The notes: generated by a model from the letters alone, not told the origin. A stretch of DNA of 64,000 nt from Enterococcus innesii (GCA_018982785.1 JAHHEN010000005.1:1-64000); one strand, 5' to 3'. Positions 1 through 10,114 are shown, counted from the first letter of the stretch. Numbers and translations are program-made.

Positions 1-854
1 GTAAACTTAAAGATCGCTTTTACTGCTTCAAACGGTTTTGAATTCTTTTTTGGAATGGAACTGAAGATGTTTCTTAAAAAAATGGACCTGGCATCTCTTG
101 CCAACTTGCGTTAGTAAATGACTTACGAATCGCAGACACTAGGCCTTTATGGGCATCAGAAATGATAAAGGTTCTGTCCCCTTTAGGCCGCGTTCTTTAA
201 GTATTCAAAGAAGATGGACCATGTGTCATCACTTTCTTCATTTTGAATCATGAAGCCAATGATTTCACGGTCGCCACCTTCTGTTATCCCGATCGCAATA
301 TGGCAGCTTTTAGAAAGCACTCGATGGTCCTCACGGACTTTTATGTAGAGAACATCAGTCATCAGATAAGGATAATTCGTACCTGAGAGTGAACGGTTCT
401 GCCATTCGTTGACCATCGGGTCTAACTGCTCAGTCAGGCTAGAAACAAAAGATTTCGATACAGATTTTCCACATAGCTCTTCAACAATCTTTGAAACTTT
501 ACGTGTCGAAACGCCCGAAACATACATCTCAAGCATTGAAGCGAGCAGTGCCTTTTCATTTCGCTGATAACGCTCAAACACCGTCGGTGAAAATTCACCA
601 TCACGTGTTCTAGGCACTTTTAATTCGAGTGTACCCACACGAGTCGTAAAGTCTCGCTCATAATAGCCATTTCTTTGACTCTGACGACTTTCTGAACGTT
701 CATAGTCATCGGCTTGAATATATTCTGTTCGTTGATTTTCCATCAATTGGTTGAAAACAGTGGTTAAAATATTTTTAGAAACATCATCTTTTACCGAATG
801 TTCAATAATACTTTGAACCTCTTCGTTGTTCAGTGTAAAATGTACTTGGGTCAT
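1..854 (-). pseudogene. IS256-family transposase, N-terminal part (copy A)
   Basis: The start MTQVHFTLNNEEVQ is chosen because AGGAGG lies seven bases upstream; an upstream in-frame ATG at 893 has no such site. The protein is the IS256 Mutator-type DDE transposase. The first catalytic Asp (YPYLMTDVLYIKV) is present, and the reading frame is intact from 854 to about 183. Below that, extra or missing bases in T and A runs shift the frame several times, and the C-terminal part lies outside the window. It cannot encode a full transposase as shown, though the damage sits at the window edge where contig-end error is plausible. Confidence 0.85.
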
Positions 855-953
855 GTAACGTCCTCCTGGGTATGTTTTTGTGGTTAAAAACATTGTACCG
901 TAAAAGGGCTGTTACATGGCCTTTTATCTTTACACAATTATATGGACTTTATC
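1..953 (-). mobile_element. IS256-like insertion sequence, copy A (truncated by window edge)
   Basis: This matches the full-length copy at 27574-28896 base for base over most of its length; window position 1 corresponds to 27944 of that copy. The outer terminal repeat ends in ggactttatc at 944-953, followed by ggtttatt, which would be the target duplication if the missing left end lies outside the window. Single-base differences from copy B cluster in the first 200 bases and in one run near 929, mostly in homopolymers. It lies in the same orientation as copy B, so the two form long direct repeats around the 26.6 kb between them. Confidence 0.93.
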
Positions 954-1499
954 GGTTTATTTAATAAACAAGCACAAATTATTTATATTTATCTTATAAA
1001 TCAGGCTGTTACGATAAAAAAATCTATTTTTTTGTCATTTAACCATTCCTTTTTTTATATTTAACCAATATAATGAATACGATTACATTTGTATACTTAT
1101 GCATTTCTTTAGAGAAAAACGACGATTGTGTTTTTTTCTTGATTTCACCTTCGTTTTTTACCTCTACAAATAAAAAAACAAAAAATATCACCCGATTTTT
1201 CACGATATCCTTCAAAATAACTCTTAGTAGCGAAAAAAAGAATCGAAACGTTCACAGAAAGTTCTATGAAAAAAGAATGAAAACTCCCCATTAAAATCGA
1301 GTCTACACCATTATGAAATAGAGTTTCTTCAGTCGCCATATCCCACTTTTTTCTTCCCAGAGAATTCCTCAGTATCTTTTTGGTCTTACATTTTGGACTT
1401 AACCATTTATTGGATTCTTTTTGCTTATACTTGTTAATCAGAAGGAAGCGCAGCTGCCCAATCGTCTTCTTCTAATACCATTTAAGGAGCAAAAAAACG
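954..1499. other. AT-rich intergenic region, no gene supported
   Basis: Short open frames occur on both strands (for example 1073-1294 plus and 1145-1339 minus), but they overlap each other, lack ribosome-binding sites and show low-complexity Phe/Lys/Ser translations, so I do not call them. The region separates IS copy A from the Rgg locus. Confidence 0.6.
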
Positions 1500-1550
1500 A
1501 TGCATTGGCTAGTAATGATTCTTGTATTGATCTGCCTTAGTTTCGTCTAA
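1500..1550 (+). CDS. Candidate 16-residue hydrophobic peptide
   Basis: ATG at 1500 follows AAGGAG at 1484-1489 with ten-base spacing. It encodes MHWLVMILVLICLSFV and stops at 1548-1550, immediately before a strong intrinsic terminator. An in-frame stop lies just upstream, so this is not the tail of a longer gene. The peptide is almost wholly hydrophobic. It sits 200 bases upstream of, and on the same strand as, an Rgg-family regulator. Rgg regulators in streptococci respond to short hydrophobic peptides encoded next door, but those are usually 20-23 residues with a basic N-terminus and often divergent. Alternatives are a small membrane toxin or a chance ORF in a small RNA. Confidence 0.35.
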   Translation: MHWLVMILVLICLSFV

Positions 1551-1585
1551 AAAAAGCGTGAGAATCGAATGTTCTCACGCTTTTC
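1551..1585 (+). terminator. Intrinsic terminator after the small peptide ORF
   Basis: Thirteen-base arms AAAAGCGTGAGAA and TTCTCACGCTTTT surround a seven-base loop and run into a T tract. The A-rich 5' side would also let it work on the minus strand. Its presence shows that a short transcript ends here, separate from the Rgg gene downstream. Confidence 0.8.
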
Positions 1586-1750
1586 TATTATCCTCTCTGA
1601 GGATCCTCTATCACTAAGTTTACCAATCAATTTCTTTCATTAAATCAAGAAAGTCTGAAATATAAGACCTTTTTGATTCCTACACTGGGCTTGTTTTACT
1701 ATAATGAGGAGACACAATTTCATTAAAGCAATGAGAGCGGAGGGGTTCTT

Positions 1751-2635
1751 ATGTATGGCGAAACGATCAGACAAATCCGATTGAAAAAAGGCTTCACCCA
1801 AAAAGAAGTCTATGGCACGATTATTTCAAAATCCTATGCAATTGAATTTGAAAAAGGCAAGCATCAGATTGCTACCAACTTACTCTTGCAAATCTTAGAA
1901 AATCTCTCAATGGATATCGATGAATTTCTCTATATCGCGAATGGCTATCGTCTGGATGAGCAAAATAGCTATAATCATCGGTACAATCAGTATTCAAACA
2001 AACACGATCTGCCAAATTTACAAAAGCTATTACAGGAACTGCAGCAAACCACTAGCAGACTAAACAATGTCCGTATTGCAGAGGTTCGCTCGCGAATTCG
2101 CATGCTGCAATGCTTGGCAGAGCATGGCGTCTATCGGAAAAGAGCTGTTTTGGAATGTGATCGTCAAACGATTATTTCCTACCTCATTGATGTTGAAAGC
2201 TGGACGTTGCAAGAAATCCAGTTATTCGCCAACACCATCGACCTTTTGGACAACGAGTATAATTTCCTCTTTTTCAAAAAAGTATCCAAGATGCTCGAGT
2301 ACTATATCGATATGGAAAAAGGTCGTGAAATTTACTGCGCCTTGCTGATCAATTTGATTGAATACACACTAAAGCACCAGGAATACGATGCAACGGAAGT
2401 TCTCGTTGTCCAATTGAAACTTTTGGCGACAGACTACAAAGAGTTTTTTCACCAAACCGTCTGCAAATTTTTCCAAGGCGTGTTGCTCTTAAAAACCGGC
2501 GATCAAAAAGCGGGGCAAACGATAACCACAAAGATGCTAGCTCTCATGCGAGAACTGGATCAAGAAGCCCTTGCTGATGACTTTGCTTTACTATTGGATG
2601 AAGGTTATCTCCGAGCATTTGCCTCCTCTGAGTGA
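1751..2635 (+). CDS. Rgg/GadR/MutR family transcriptional regulator
   Basis: This 294-residue protein has an N-terminal XRE-type helix-turn-helix (about residues 5-60: MYGETIRQIRLKKGFTQKEV, then a conserved SKSYAIEFEKGK turn) followed by a long helical C-terminal domain of about 230 residues. That is the layout and length of the Rgg/PlcR-like (RRNPP) peptide-sensing regulators. GGAGGGG lies eight bases before the start. It stands alone, ends in a bidirectional terminator, and faces the deacetylase gene convergently. Its target is unknown; the peptide-like ORF at 1500 is the nearest candidate partner. Confidence 0.82.
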   Translation: MYGETIRQIRLKKGFTQKEVYGTIISKSYAIEFEKGKHQIATNLLLQILENLSMDIDEFLYIANGYRLDEQNSYNHRYNQYSNKHDLPNLQKLLQELQQTTSRLNNVRIAEVRSRIRMLQCLAEHGVYRKRAVLECDRQTIISYLIDVESWTLQEIQLFANTIDLLDNEYNFLFFKKVSKMLEYYIDMEKGREIYCALLINLIEYTLKHQEYDATEVLVVQLKLLATDYKEFFHQTVCKFFQGVLLLKTGDQKAGQTITTKMLALMRELDQEALADDFALLLDEGYLRAFASSE

Positions 2636-2663
2636 TAAAACGGCAACTGCAGCGTTCGTTAAT

Positions 2664-2699
2664 AAAAAAGGAAGTGATAGCGATCATCACTTCCTTTTT
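2664..2699. terminator. Bidirectional intrinsic terminator
   Basis: Arms AAAAGGAAGTGAT and ATCACTTCCTTTT with a short loop carry A and T tracts on both sides. It lies between the convergent Rgg and deacetylase genes and can stop both. Confidence 0.85.
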
Positions 2700-2705
2700 C
2701 AGCTA

Positions 2706-4268
2706 TTAGCTAACGCTACGTTCATCTGTTTCACCAAAATATTGATACATTGGTTTTTGTTTACTATTTAACAACTGATCCACCGTCACAAATTCATAGC
2801 CTTGCGCTTTCAGCGTTTGGATAATACCTGGTACAGCTTGAACGGATTTCGGATGAATATCATGAAGCAAAATAATCGATCCATCGTAGACATTGTTTTG
2901 TACGACCTTTAGAATCTTATTCGGATCTTTTAGCTTCCAATCCTCGGTATCGACACTCCATTGAATGATCGCTTTTCCTGCTGCTTGGGCGCTTTGTTGG
3001 TCGATCGCCCCATACGGTGGACGCAAATTCTTAGGCAACACCCCTGTTGCCTGATAGATCGCTTTGTCGGTCTTAGTTATTTCCGCTTTGACATCCTCCG
3101 GCGACAACGTATTTAATTGCGGGTGTGAATACGAGTGACTGGCAATTTCATGCCCTTCTTCATGGACTTTTTTCGATACTTCAGGATACTGATCCACCAT
3201 TTGCCCTAATTCAAAAAACGTTGCCTTCACATTATTGTCTTTCAAGATTTTTAAGAGATCCAATGTCGAGGTATCATTTGGTCCATCATCGAAAGTCAAT
3301 GCAACATATTTTTTGTTTTCGTCCAATGTCGGTTGTTGCTCTTTCAATTGGTCCGCATTAACAAGTTCCGGATCAATAAACGGTGCAATCTCTTTGTACG
3401 CCAACGTGATCTCAGATACGCCAGTTTGATTTTGCGGCAACTGGATCGTTACTTTTTCAGGATCATACGTAAATTTCGACTCATAGGTGATTCGATCCAT
3501 CGCCAAGACCGCATCAATGACTTTATCTGGTTCCTTGGCTTGGTCTAAAATCTTTTGCTGAATGACTTGCTGGATCCCTAGCAAACTTCCCTCGTCTGGA
3601 ACCAAGTCTTTCAAGGATAATTCATTGCCGGTTTTCTCGGAAATAAAAATTGGATCGGCAACCACGCTATCCGCATCTTCAAAGCGACCAGTTTCCCGAT
3701 TCCAAACATAGCTGTCCGCTTTTAAAGAATAGGTTGACACTTTCGATGCGACTGCTTGTGCTTCAATCCTAGCAATGGTGACTGTCTCTTTGTCGGTGTG
3801 TTTTTTGCATAATTTGTTCGCCATGGTCGACAATTTCTTGCTTGCATCCTTGACAGGAATCACATTCTCCTCTTTTGGACGGAAAATCAATTCTTTTTTG
3901 TCCCCATCCGATAGCGTTTCGAGTTTTGCTGGGATTCCCTCTTTGGCTTGTTCTTCTTGAATCGATGCCAATAACTTTTCAGCAGCAGCCTCATATTTTT
4001 CCCGTGCCAATACTTCTTGCTGCTTCAACGTAAAGGCGATATAACCGCCAGTGGCGATAATGACAACTGTCAGCAGCGTCATCAAAGAAAAGAGATACTT
4101 GCGATGGGTTGGCTTCTTTTTAGAAACTTGACGATTGGTGGTTTGCGTGCGTCTTGCCGTTCCCGTTGTTTGCTTTTGATGTGATTCGACCCTTGAAAAA
4201 GGTGCTTGTTTTTCAGACGTCGCTTCTTTATGTTGTGAATTATTTGAATAATTGCTTGATTTCTTCAT
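2706..4268 (-). CDS. pgdA: Membrane-anchored peptidoglycan/polysaccharide deacetylase (NodB domain)
   Basis: The 520-residue protein is anchored by one transmembrane helix (around residues 58-78, FSLMTLLTVVIIATGGYIAF) after a basic, Ser/Thr/Gln-rich cytoplasmic tail. A middle region (about 85-320) resembles the accessory domain found before NodB in PgdA/PdaC-type enzymes. The C-terminal NodB deacetylase domain carries TFDDGP, HSYSHP, RPPYG, WSVDTEDW and LLHDIHP, i.e. the metal-binding Asp-His-His and catalytic residues. Such enzymes de-N-acetylate cell-wall glycan and lower lysozyme sensitivity. The start at 4268 is preferred because AGGGAGA lies seven bases upstream; an upstream in-frame start at 4301 lacks a site. 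Confidence 0.85.
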   Translation of the reverse strand: MKKSSNYSNNSQHKEATSEKQAPFSRVESHQKQTTGTARRTQTTNRQVSKKKPTHRKYLFSLMTLLTVVIIATGGYIAFTLKQQEVLAREKYEAAAEKLLASIQEEQAKEGIPAKLETLSDGDKKELIFRPKEENVIPVKDASKKLSTMANKLCKKHTDKETVTIARIEAQAVASKVSTYSLKADSYVWNRETGRFEDADSVVADPIFISEKTGNELSLKDLVPDEGSLLGIQQVIQQKILDQAKEPDKVIDAVLAMDRITYESKFTYDPEKVTIQLPQNQTGVSEITLAYKEIAPFIDPELVNADQLKEQQPTLDENKKYVALTFDDGPNDTSTLDLLKILKDNNVKATFFELGQMVDQYPEVSKKVHEEGHEIASHSYSHPQLNTLSPEDVKAEITKTDKAIYQATGVLPKNLRPPYGAIDQQSAQAAGKAIIQWSVDTEDWKLKDPNKILKVVQNNVYDGSIILLHDIHPKSVQAVPGIIQTLKAQGYEFVTVDQLLNSKQKPMYQYFGETDERSVS

Positions 4269-4301
4269 AAACATTCTCCCTAAACATAATAACGTAAACA
4301 A

Positions 4302-4330
4302 AATGTAACATAAGCGTAATAATATTTCAA
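4302..4330 (-). promoter_or_regulatory. Promoter of the deacetylase gene
   Basis: On the minus strand TTGAAA (4325-4330) and TACATT (4302-4307) are separated by 17 bases, about 35 bases upstream of the ATG. It fits a SigA promoter, by inspection only. Confidence 0.5.
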
Positions 4331-4558
4331 CAGTGTTACAGAGATTCTTATAAACTTCTCTTTTTGTTCACCATTTTTGAGAATTGTTCTTAGAAATCTT
4401 TTATTATGATACTAATAAAATCAAGCCTGTCAGTCATGATATCGTATTCACTCCTTTTTATTTTCGTTTAAAAATAATGAGAGATATCTTTTTGTACTTT
4501 GATGTTTTTTCTGTTTATAATTCAGCGTGTGGCAATTACTTTAAAGGATGTGTTCAAA

Positions 4559-5176
4559 ATGAAACACAAGTCAGCAATGTATTTATTTATACTCACATTA
4601 GTCATCGGTTTAACCTATCAAATGCTTCCCTATACACCCCTAAGCGATTCCGTTTTATCCATTGTTGGTACTGTATGGAATGTGATTTTGGCATTTGGTG
4701 CAGGGTACTTCCTCTTACGAAGGACCTTTTTGGAACAATTCAAGCATTTTCGTTTCATTGTTTTATTATGGGGTGTGCCTTTCGTCATTTTGACTGGCGT
4801 GTTCTTTTCCTTTATTTATGCCGCTATTTTTGGACAACCGACAACTAATTCGATCAGCGAGACTATCACCGTCCAAATGGTCTTTCTACAAGTTCCCTTC
4901 ATGCTCATGGGGGAAGAATTGCTTAGCACCAATCTCTTGTTGGCTTTACAGAAAAAAGGACTCTCTTTCTTCTGGTCTTCCGTCATTTGCAGTGTGCTAT
5001 TCGCTTTGTGGCACATCCCAGCGTACGGTTTTCATCCAGCACAATTATTGATCACCTTGATGCCTGCCAGATTGGCACTCAACTACGTTTGGAAAAAATC
5101 CAATAGCGTATGGGTCAGCTGGATCTGCCATTTTTTTTATGATTCCCTTGGGTTCATTTCATTTTTAGGTAAATAA
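4559..5176 (+). CDS. CPBP family intramembrane protein (Abi-like), variant first motif
   Basis: The 205-residue protein has about six transmembrane stretches and the three CPBP motifs in order: MGEELL, then LFALWHIP, then CHFFYD near the C-terminus. Family members are putative intramembrane glutamic-type proteases linked to prenyl-protein processing or bacteriocin self-immunity. The usual EExxxR of motif 1 reads EELLST here, so the Arg is replaced by Thr; the catalytic Glu pair and both His motifs remain. ATG at 4559 is chosen for AAGGATG upstream. The gene is single and ends in a terminator; no bacteriocin gene is seen beside it. Confidence 0.75.
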   Translation: MKHKSAMYLFILTLVIGLTYQMLPYTPLSDSVLSIVGTVWNVILAFGAGYFLLRRTFLEQFKHFRFIVLLWGVPFVILTGVFFSFIYAAIFGQPTTNSISETITVQMVFLQVPFMLMGEELLSTNLLLALQKKGLSFFWSSVICSVLFALWHIPAYGFHPAQLLITLMPARLALNYVWKKSNSVWVSWICHFFYDSLGFISFLGK

Positions 5177-5181
5177 GCAAC

Positions 5182-5219
5182 AAAAAGGACAACTGAATCG
5201 CAGCTGTCCTTTTTTTTTA
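5182..5219 (+). terminator. Intrinsic terminator
   Basis: AAAAAGGACA and TGTCCTTTTT arms followed by a long T run, directly after the CPBP gene. Confidence 0.75.
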
Positions 5220-5255
5220 GTCAGTAACGCCTTTCCCCGATGATTTAATCAATTG

Positions 5256-8200
5256 TTACTTTCGCTTTCTGAAATAAAGCCAGCTTGCCGTGGCGATAAA
5301 GCACAAACCAACTACAAATGGGAACAACGTCCCCTGCTCATCGGTTTGCGGCAATCTTTGTGCAGAAGCGCTTTTTTCGAAACAACAGTTTGCACAGGAG
5401 CTTTTTCTCTATTATCAGAACTATCAACTGTTGCAGCTTGTTCTTTTGTATAAACGTACGTCACAGTTGCCCCCAGCTTGCCGAATGTTCCTTTCGCATT
5501 TTGTGGCAAACGACTTCGATCTAAGACGTAGTCGTTGATTGATATTTGGTATTTTTCTGTGCTAGCATCGTAAGATTCGCCTACGTTCCCACTGATCGTT
5601 TGAGAAGAATGTATTTCGTTGCCTTCTGTATCTACGTACTCGACTTTGACATCCGCTGCTGGTATCGGATTTTTCGTGTAAATGTAGGTGACTGTTTGTG
5701 CTGTTTCGCTAAACAGACCTTTCCTGTTTTTTGGTAATTGACTTTGATCTATGGTGTAGCCTTCGATTGTTACTTGGTATTTTTCTGTGCTAGCATCGTA
5801 TGGGTCGCCTACATTTCCACTAATCGTTTGTGAAGAGTGGATTTCTTTGCCTTCTGTATCCACGTACTCCACTGTGACATCAGCTGCTGGTATCGGATTT
5901 TTTGTGTAGATGTAGGTGACTGTTTGCGCTGTTTCGCCAAATACCCCTTTTAGATTTTCTGTTAATTGGCTTTCATCTAGTGTATAGCCTTCGATCGATA
6001 ATTGATATTGTTCTGTGCTAGCATCGTATGGGTCGCCTACGTTTCCACTAATCGTTTGTGAAGGATGAATTTCTTTGCCTTCTGTATCCACGTACTCGAC
6101 TGTGACATCAGCTGCGGGTATCGGATTCTTTGCGTAGATGTAGGTGACTGTTTGTGCTGTTTCGCTAAATACACCTTTAAGATTTTCTGGCAATTGGCTT
6201 TCGTCTAAAGTGTAGCCTTCAATCATTAATTGATAGTTCTTTGTGCTGGCATCGTATGGGTCGCCCACATTACCGCTAATCGTCTGAGAAGCGTGGATTT
6301 CGTTGCCTTCGGTATCTATATATTCGACCCTGATATCCGCAGCTGATACGGGATTTTTTGTGTAGATGTATGTGATTGTTTGTGCTGTTTCGCTAAATAC
6401 CCCTTTTAGATTTTCTGGTAATTGGCTTTCATCTAGTGTATAGCCATCGATCGATAGTTTATATTCATCTGTGCTGGCATCGTATAAATCACCTATGTTT
6501 CCACTAATGGTTTGGGAGTCATGAATTTCATTGCCCTCTGTGTCAACGTATTTCACTGTTATATCCGCTGCTGGTATCGGATTTTTCGTATAGATGTATA
6601 TGACTGTTTGTGCTATATCGTCAAATACACCTTTACTGTTTTCTGGTAATTGGCTTTCATCTAGTGTATAGCCATCGATCGATAGTTTATATTGATCTGT
6701 AGTGGCATCGTATAAATCACCTATGTTTCCACTAATGGTTTGGGAGTCATGAATTTCATTGCCCTCTGTGTCAACGTATTTCACTGTTACATCCGCTGCT
6801 GGAACGGGATTTTTTGTATACACATAAGTGACTGTTTGTACTGTTTCACTAAATACTCCTGTGGTATTTTCTGGCAGTTGGCTTTCATCCAGTGTATAGC
6901 CGTCGATCGATAATTGATATTGATCTGTGCTGGCATCATATGAATCACCTATGTTTCCACTGATCGTTTGAGAAGCGTGAATTTCGTTGCCTTCTGTATC
7001 CACATACTCCACTGTTACATCCGCTGCTGGTACAGAATTTTTTGTGTAAATGTAGGTAACAGTTTGCGCTGTTTCGTTAAATACGCCCATACTGTTTTCT
7101 GGTAATTGGCTTTCATCCAAAGTATAGCCTTCGATTTTTAATTGATATTGTTCTGTACTAGTATCGTATGGGTCGCCTACGTTTCCACTGATCGTTTGGC
7201 TAGCGTGAATTTCGTTGCCTTCTGTATCCACATACTCCACTGTTACATCCGCTGCTGGTATCGGATTCTTTGTATACACATAGGTGACTGTTTGCGCGGT
7301 TTCACTAAAGACACCTTTACTATTTTCTGGCAATTGGCTTTCATCCAATGTGTAGTCTTCGATTTTTAGTTGATATTTTTCTGTACTAGTATCGTAAGAG
7401 TCGCCTACGTTTCCACTGATCGTTTGGCTAGCGTGAATTTCGTTGCCTTCTGTATCCACATACTCAACCGTGACATCCGCTGCGGGTATCGGATTTTTTG
7501 TGTAGATATAAGTGACTGTTTGTGCAGTTTCGCTAAATACACCTTTACTATTTTCTGGTAATTGGCTTTCGTCTAAGGTGTAGCCATCAATCACTAATTG
7601 ATAGTTCTTTGCGTTGGCATCATAAGACTCGCCCACGTTGCCACTGATCGTTTGAGAAGCGTGAATTTCTTTGCCTTCTGTATCCACGTACTCGACTGTG
7701 ACATCCGCTGCGGGTATCGGATTTTTTGTATACACATAGGTGACCGTCTGTGCTGTTTCTCCAAAGACACCTTTACTGTTTTCTGGTAACTTGGTTTCAT
7801 CTAACGTGTAGCCATCAAATGTTAGCTTATAATCTTCAGTGCTGGCATCATATGGTTCACCAATCGTACCGGTCAAGGTCTGCATCTCATGGATTTCTTG
7901 CCCTTGACCATCAAGGTATCGGACATTTACCTCTCCAATCTGCTCCGGATCGACAATGACATTGACCACATGTGTGGTATTCACGCTATAGGAGGCTTGT
8001 CGAGCCATAAAAATTGCTACATAGGAACCTGGATTGCTTGGGTCAACATTGGTGTAGTAAGGATAGATTTGTGAGTCAGAAATGCTTTTTTCTATATTGC
8101 CGCTAAAATTTAGTTTAAACGCCTCAATCCCTAATGCTTTGGTAGAGAAATCAAATGTGCTGTTTACAGGAATATGAATCGTATCAGGACTATCTCCAAA

Positions 8201-8863
8201 AGCATACTCACCCGCAATTAAACGCTCGTAAAGTTCAAGTGTTTTCGTTTCCCCTGGCTGCAAGGTGATGGAATTTCCAACCGATGTGAATGCATAGTTT
8301 AGTCTTTGATTCGTGGTACCAACTTGCTTAATAAAATAGCCACCTGAAGGAAGTTGAATTGTAACCTTTCCTGAACTGTCCGTGACTAACAATGTCACTT
8401 CACCAGATGTCGAGGAGGTCAATGTGAAATAAGCTCCTTGGATCGGTTGGTTTGAATTACCATCTAATACTTGAACCGTCAGTTGCCCATTGACAGCTCT
8501 TGCAGCTGAAGCATTAACAGATGAGGGGACCTTATCTACAGTGCTTGCAGCAGATTCTTCTTTATTTTCTGATCCATTAATGGCTTCTTCACTGTCACTA
8601 CTTGCTTGTGTTTGCTCGTTCTTAACATCCACACTCGATGAGGTCGTTGTTGTCAGCGTAGCATTTTCTACTTGAGAGGTAGATTGTCCAGCATCCGCAG
8701 AAGCATTCGTATCATCAGATTGCACAGCATTCACTTCCTCCTGATCCCCCTGCTGAGATTCTGAAAACATTTGGCTTTCCGCCATTACCTGAAATGCTGG
8801 CGTTACCACCGCAGCACTTAGTAAGATTATTAAAGATAGAATATATTTAAACTTCTTTTTCAC
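5256..8863 (-). CDS. Large MucBP-repeat cell-wall surface protein (C-terminal frameshift before the sorting signal)
   Basis: GTG start with AAGGTG upstream. Features: signal peptide (residues 1-29, cut near VMAES), a Ser/Thr/Glu-rich stretch (30-125), a Cna-B/SpaA-like domain (about 127-215), a non-repeat domain (216-310), then 11 tandem MucBP repeats of 76 residues (311-1144). As given, the frame ends at 5312 with a basic tail unlike any anchor. One extra A in the six-base run at 5372-5377 would continue into a proper sorting signal: LPQTD at 5340-5354, a hydrophobic segment (FPFVVGLCFIATASWLYF) and RKRK ending at 5256. I therefore read it as a sortase-anchored, mucin-binding-type adhesin with a sequencing error or a secreted frameshift form. 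Confidence 0.88.
5437..7933 (-). repeat. Eleven 228-bp tandem MucBP repeats
   Basis: Each unit codes for 76 residues, opening with a DVTVEYVDTEG-type strand and closing with TVTYIYTKNPIPAA. Units are very similar at the DNA level, the first and last being most divergent. The array also creates long spurious open frames on the plus strand. Repeat number is expected to vary between isolates and to be vulnerable to assembly collapse. Confidence 0.92.
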
Positions 8864-9499
8864 AAACTTTCACCTTAACCTTCTTTTTCAAAATTAAAAC
8901 CTTTTTACCCAACTTATTTTTACGCCTGAAAATCATTATAATTTATTGATTTTTAATTTACAAACCTTTTTTTATTTCCCGTATCATCCACCCCTATCAA
9001 AAGTTTTTTATGCGGACACATGAAATACCATTGAGCGTATGTATACCTGATTCACTTGTCATCGCATTGCATCACCTCTTCAGAATTTTATAATTCAAGC
9101 ACCCTTACCTTCAAGCAAATCCAGTGCAAATCAGCGCAAAGCTTCTTTGCATCCTTGTTTTATCAATGATTTCATTTTCAAAAAAGGAAACTAGTTTTTA
9201 CTTGATCGTGGCATTCTATTTTTGAATGATTCGATCAAGCCTATCTTCTACTCTCAATATGTGCTATCTTTGAACATTTATTACTTCATATATGACAATT
9301 GATACTTATTACAGGTGAAGGATTCACTGAAAAAAATCGAGGAATTTCAGGAAATTTTTTGGAATATCTAAATGAAGCTCATTTTAATTTAATCTTATAA
9401 GAACAAAGAAAATGACTTGTGCATTTTTTCGTTAAATCGAGCTTTACAATTGTTTCTTTGAACCTCTTTATGATAGGATATGTCAGAAGGAGCATTGAA
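8864..9499. other. AT-rich intergenic region between divergent genes
   Basis: It lies between the surface protein and the XRE gene and should contain both promoters; I found no convincing RNA gene or ORF. AT-rich tracts near 8930-8970 may be an upstream element for the adhesin promoter. Confidence 0.5.
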
Positions 9500-10114
9500 A
9501 TGACTATTGCTGAAAAAATAAAAGAGAGTCGCTTGAAGTTAGGACTCACCCAACAAGAAGTTTCCGAGAAATTATTTGTTACTAGACAGACGATCTCCAA
9601 TTGGGAAAACAATCGAAGTACCCCAGACATCGACACATTGATCAAATTAAGTGATCTCTATCAAATCGATTTAGAGTCACTACTAAAACCAGAGCAATTA
9701 GCAGACGAACCAGAAAGAATGAGTGAGGAGAAGAAACCAACTTTCCGCCTTCCTCTATACTTGCTCAATTTGACTGCAATCGTCGCTTGCGTTTTCACCG
9801 ACTTCTTAACACCTACAGGAACAATGACCCTATGGACAACTGCTACACATTTTTTGTTACTAGTTAACTTTGTCCTTTTATTCGGCTTTTTTCTCACAAA
9901 AAAAAGACCCCTCCCTGCAAAAACAGTTGTCTTTGCATTAGGAAAAGGTCTGTTGATCTTAGCCATTATATTAGGTTTTACTCTTTGGTCGAATAAAGGA
10001 GCTTCCGCAGATGCGTTACATCTGATTGGCCATAATTATGGGCATTTTGTCTATTTGATGTTTAAAGCAATTGGGGTGATTTATTTGTTTGATTGGCGGA
10101 AGTTTGAGATGTAA
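9500..10114 (+). CDS. XRE-family regulator with membrane domain
   Basis: The 204-residue protein begins with a typical helix-turn-helix (residues 1-60: MTIAEKIKESRLKLGLTQQE, TRQTISNWENNRSTPD). A short linker follows, then a C-terminal half with about four membrane helices. Such membrane-tethered XRE proteins are common in Firmicutes and usually regulate a neighbouring stress gene. AAGGAG lies seven bases before ATG 9500; the longer frame from 9419 lacks a site. It is convergent with galU at the end of the polysaccharide operon. Function unknown. Confidence 0.75.
   Translation: MTIAEKIKESRLKLGLTQQEVSEKLFVTRQTISNWENNRSTPDIDTLIKLSDLYQIDLESLLKPEQLADEPERMSEEKKPTFRLPLYLLNLTAIVACVFTDFLTPTGTMTLWTTATHFLLLVNFVLLFGFFLTKKRPLPAKTVVFALGKGLLILAIILGFTLWSNKGASADALHLIGHNYGHFVYLMFKAIGVIYLFDWRKFEM

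Noticed and set aside
1073..1339. Short opposing ORFs near IS copy A
   Set aside because: AT-rich, overlapping on both strands, no translation signal or recognisable sequence.
5546..7961. Chain of 60-75 codon plus-strand ORFs inside the adhesin gene
   Set aside because: They recur with the 228-bp period of the repeat array and are antisense shadows of the MucBP repeats.
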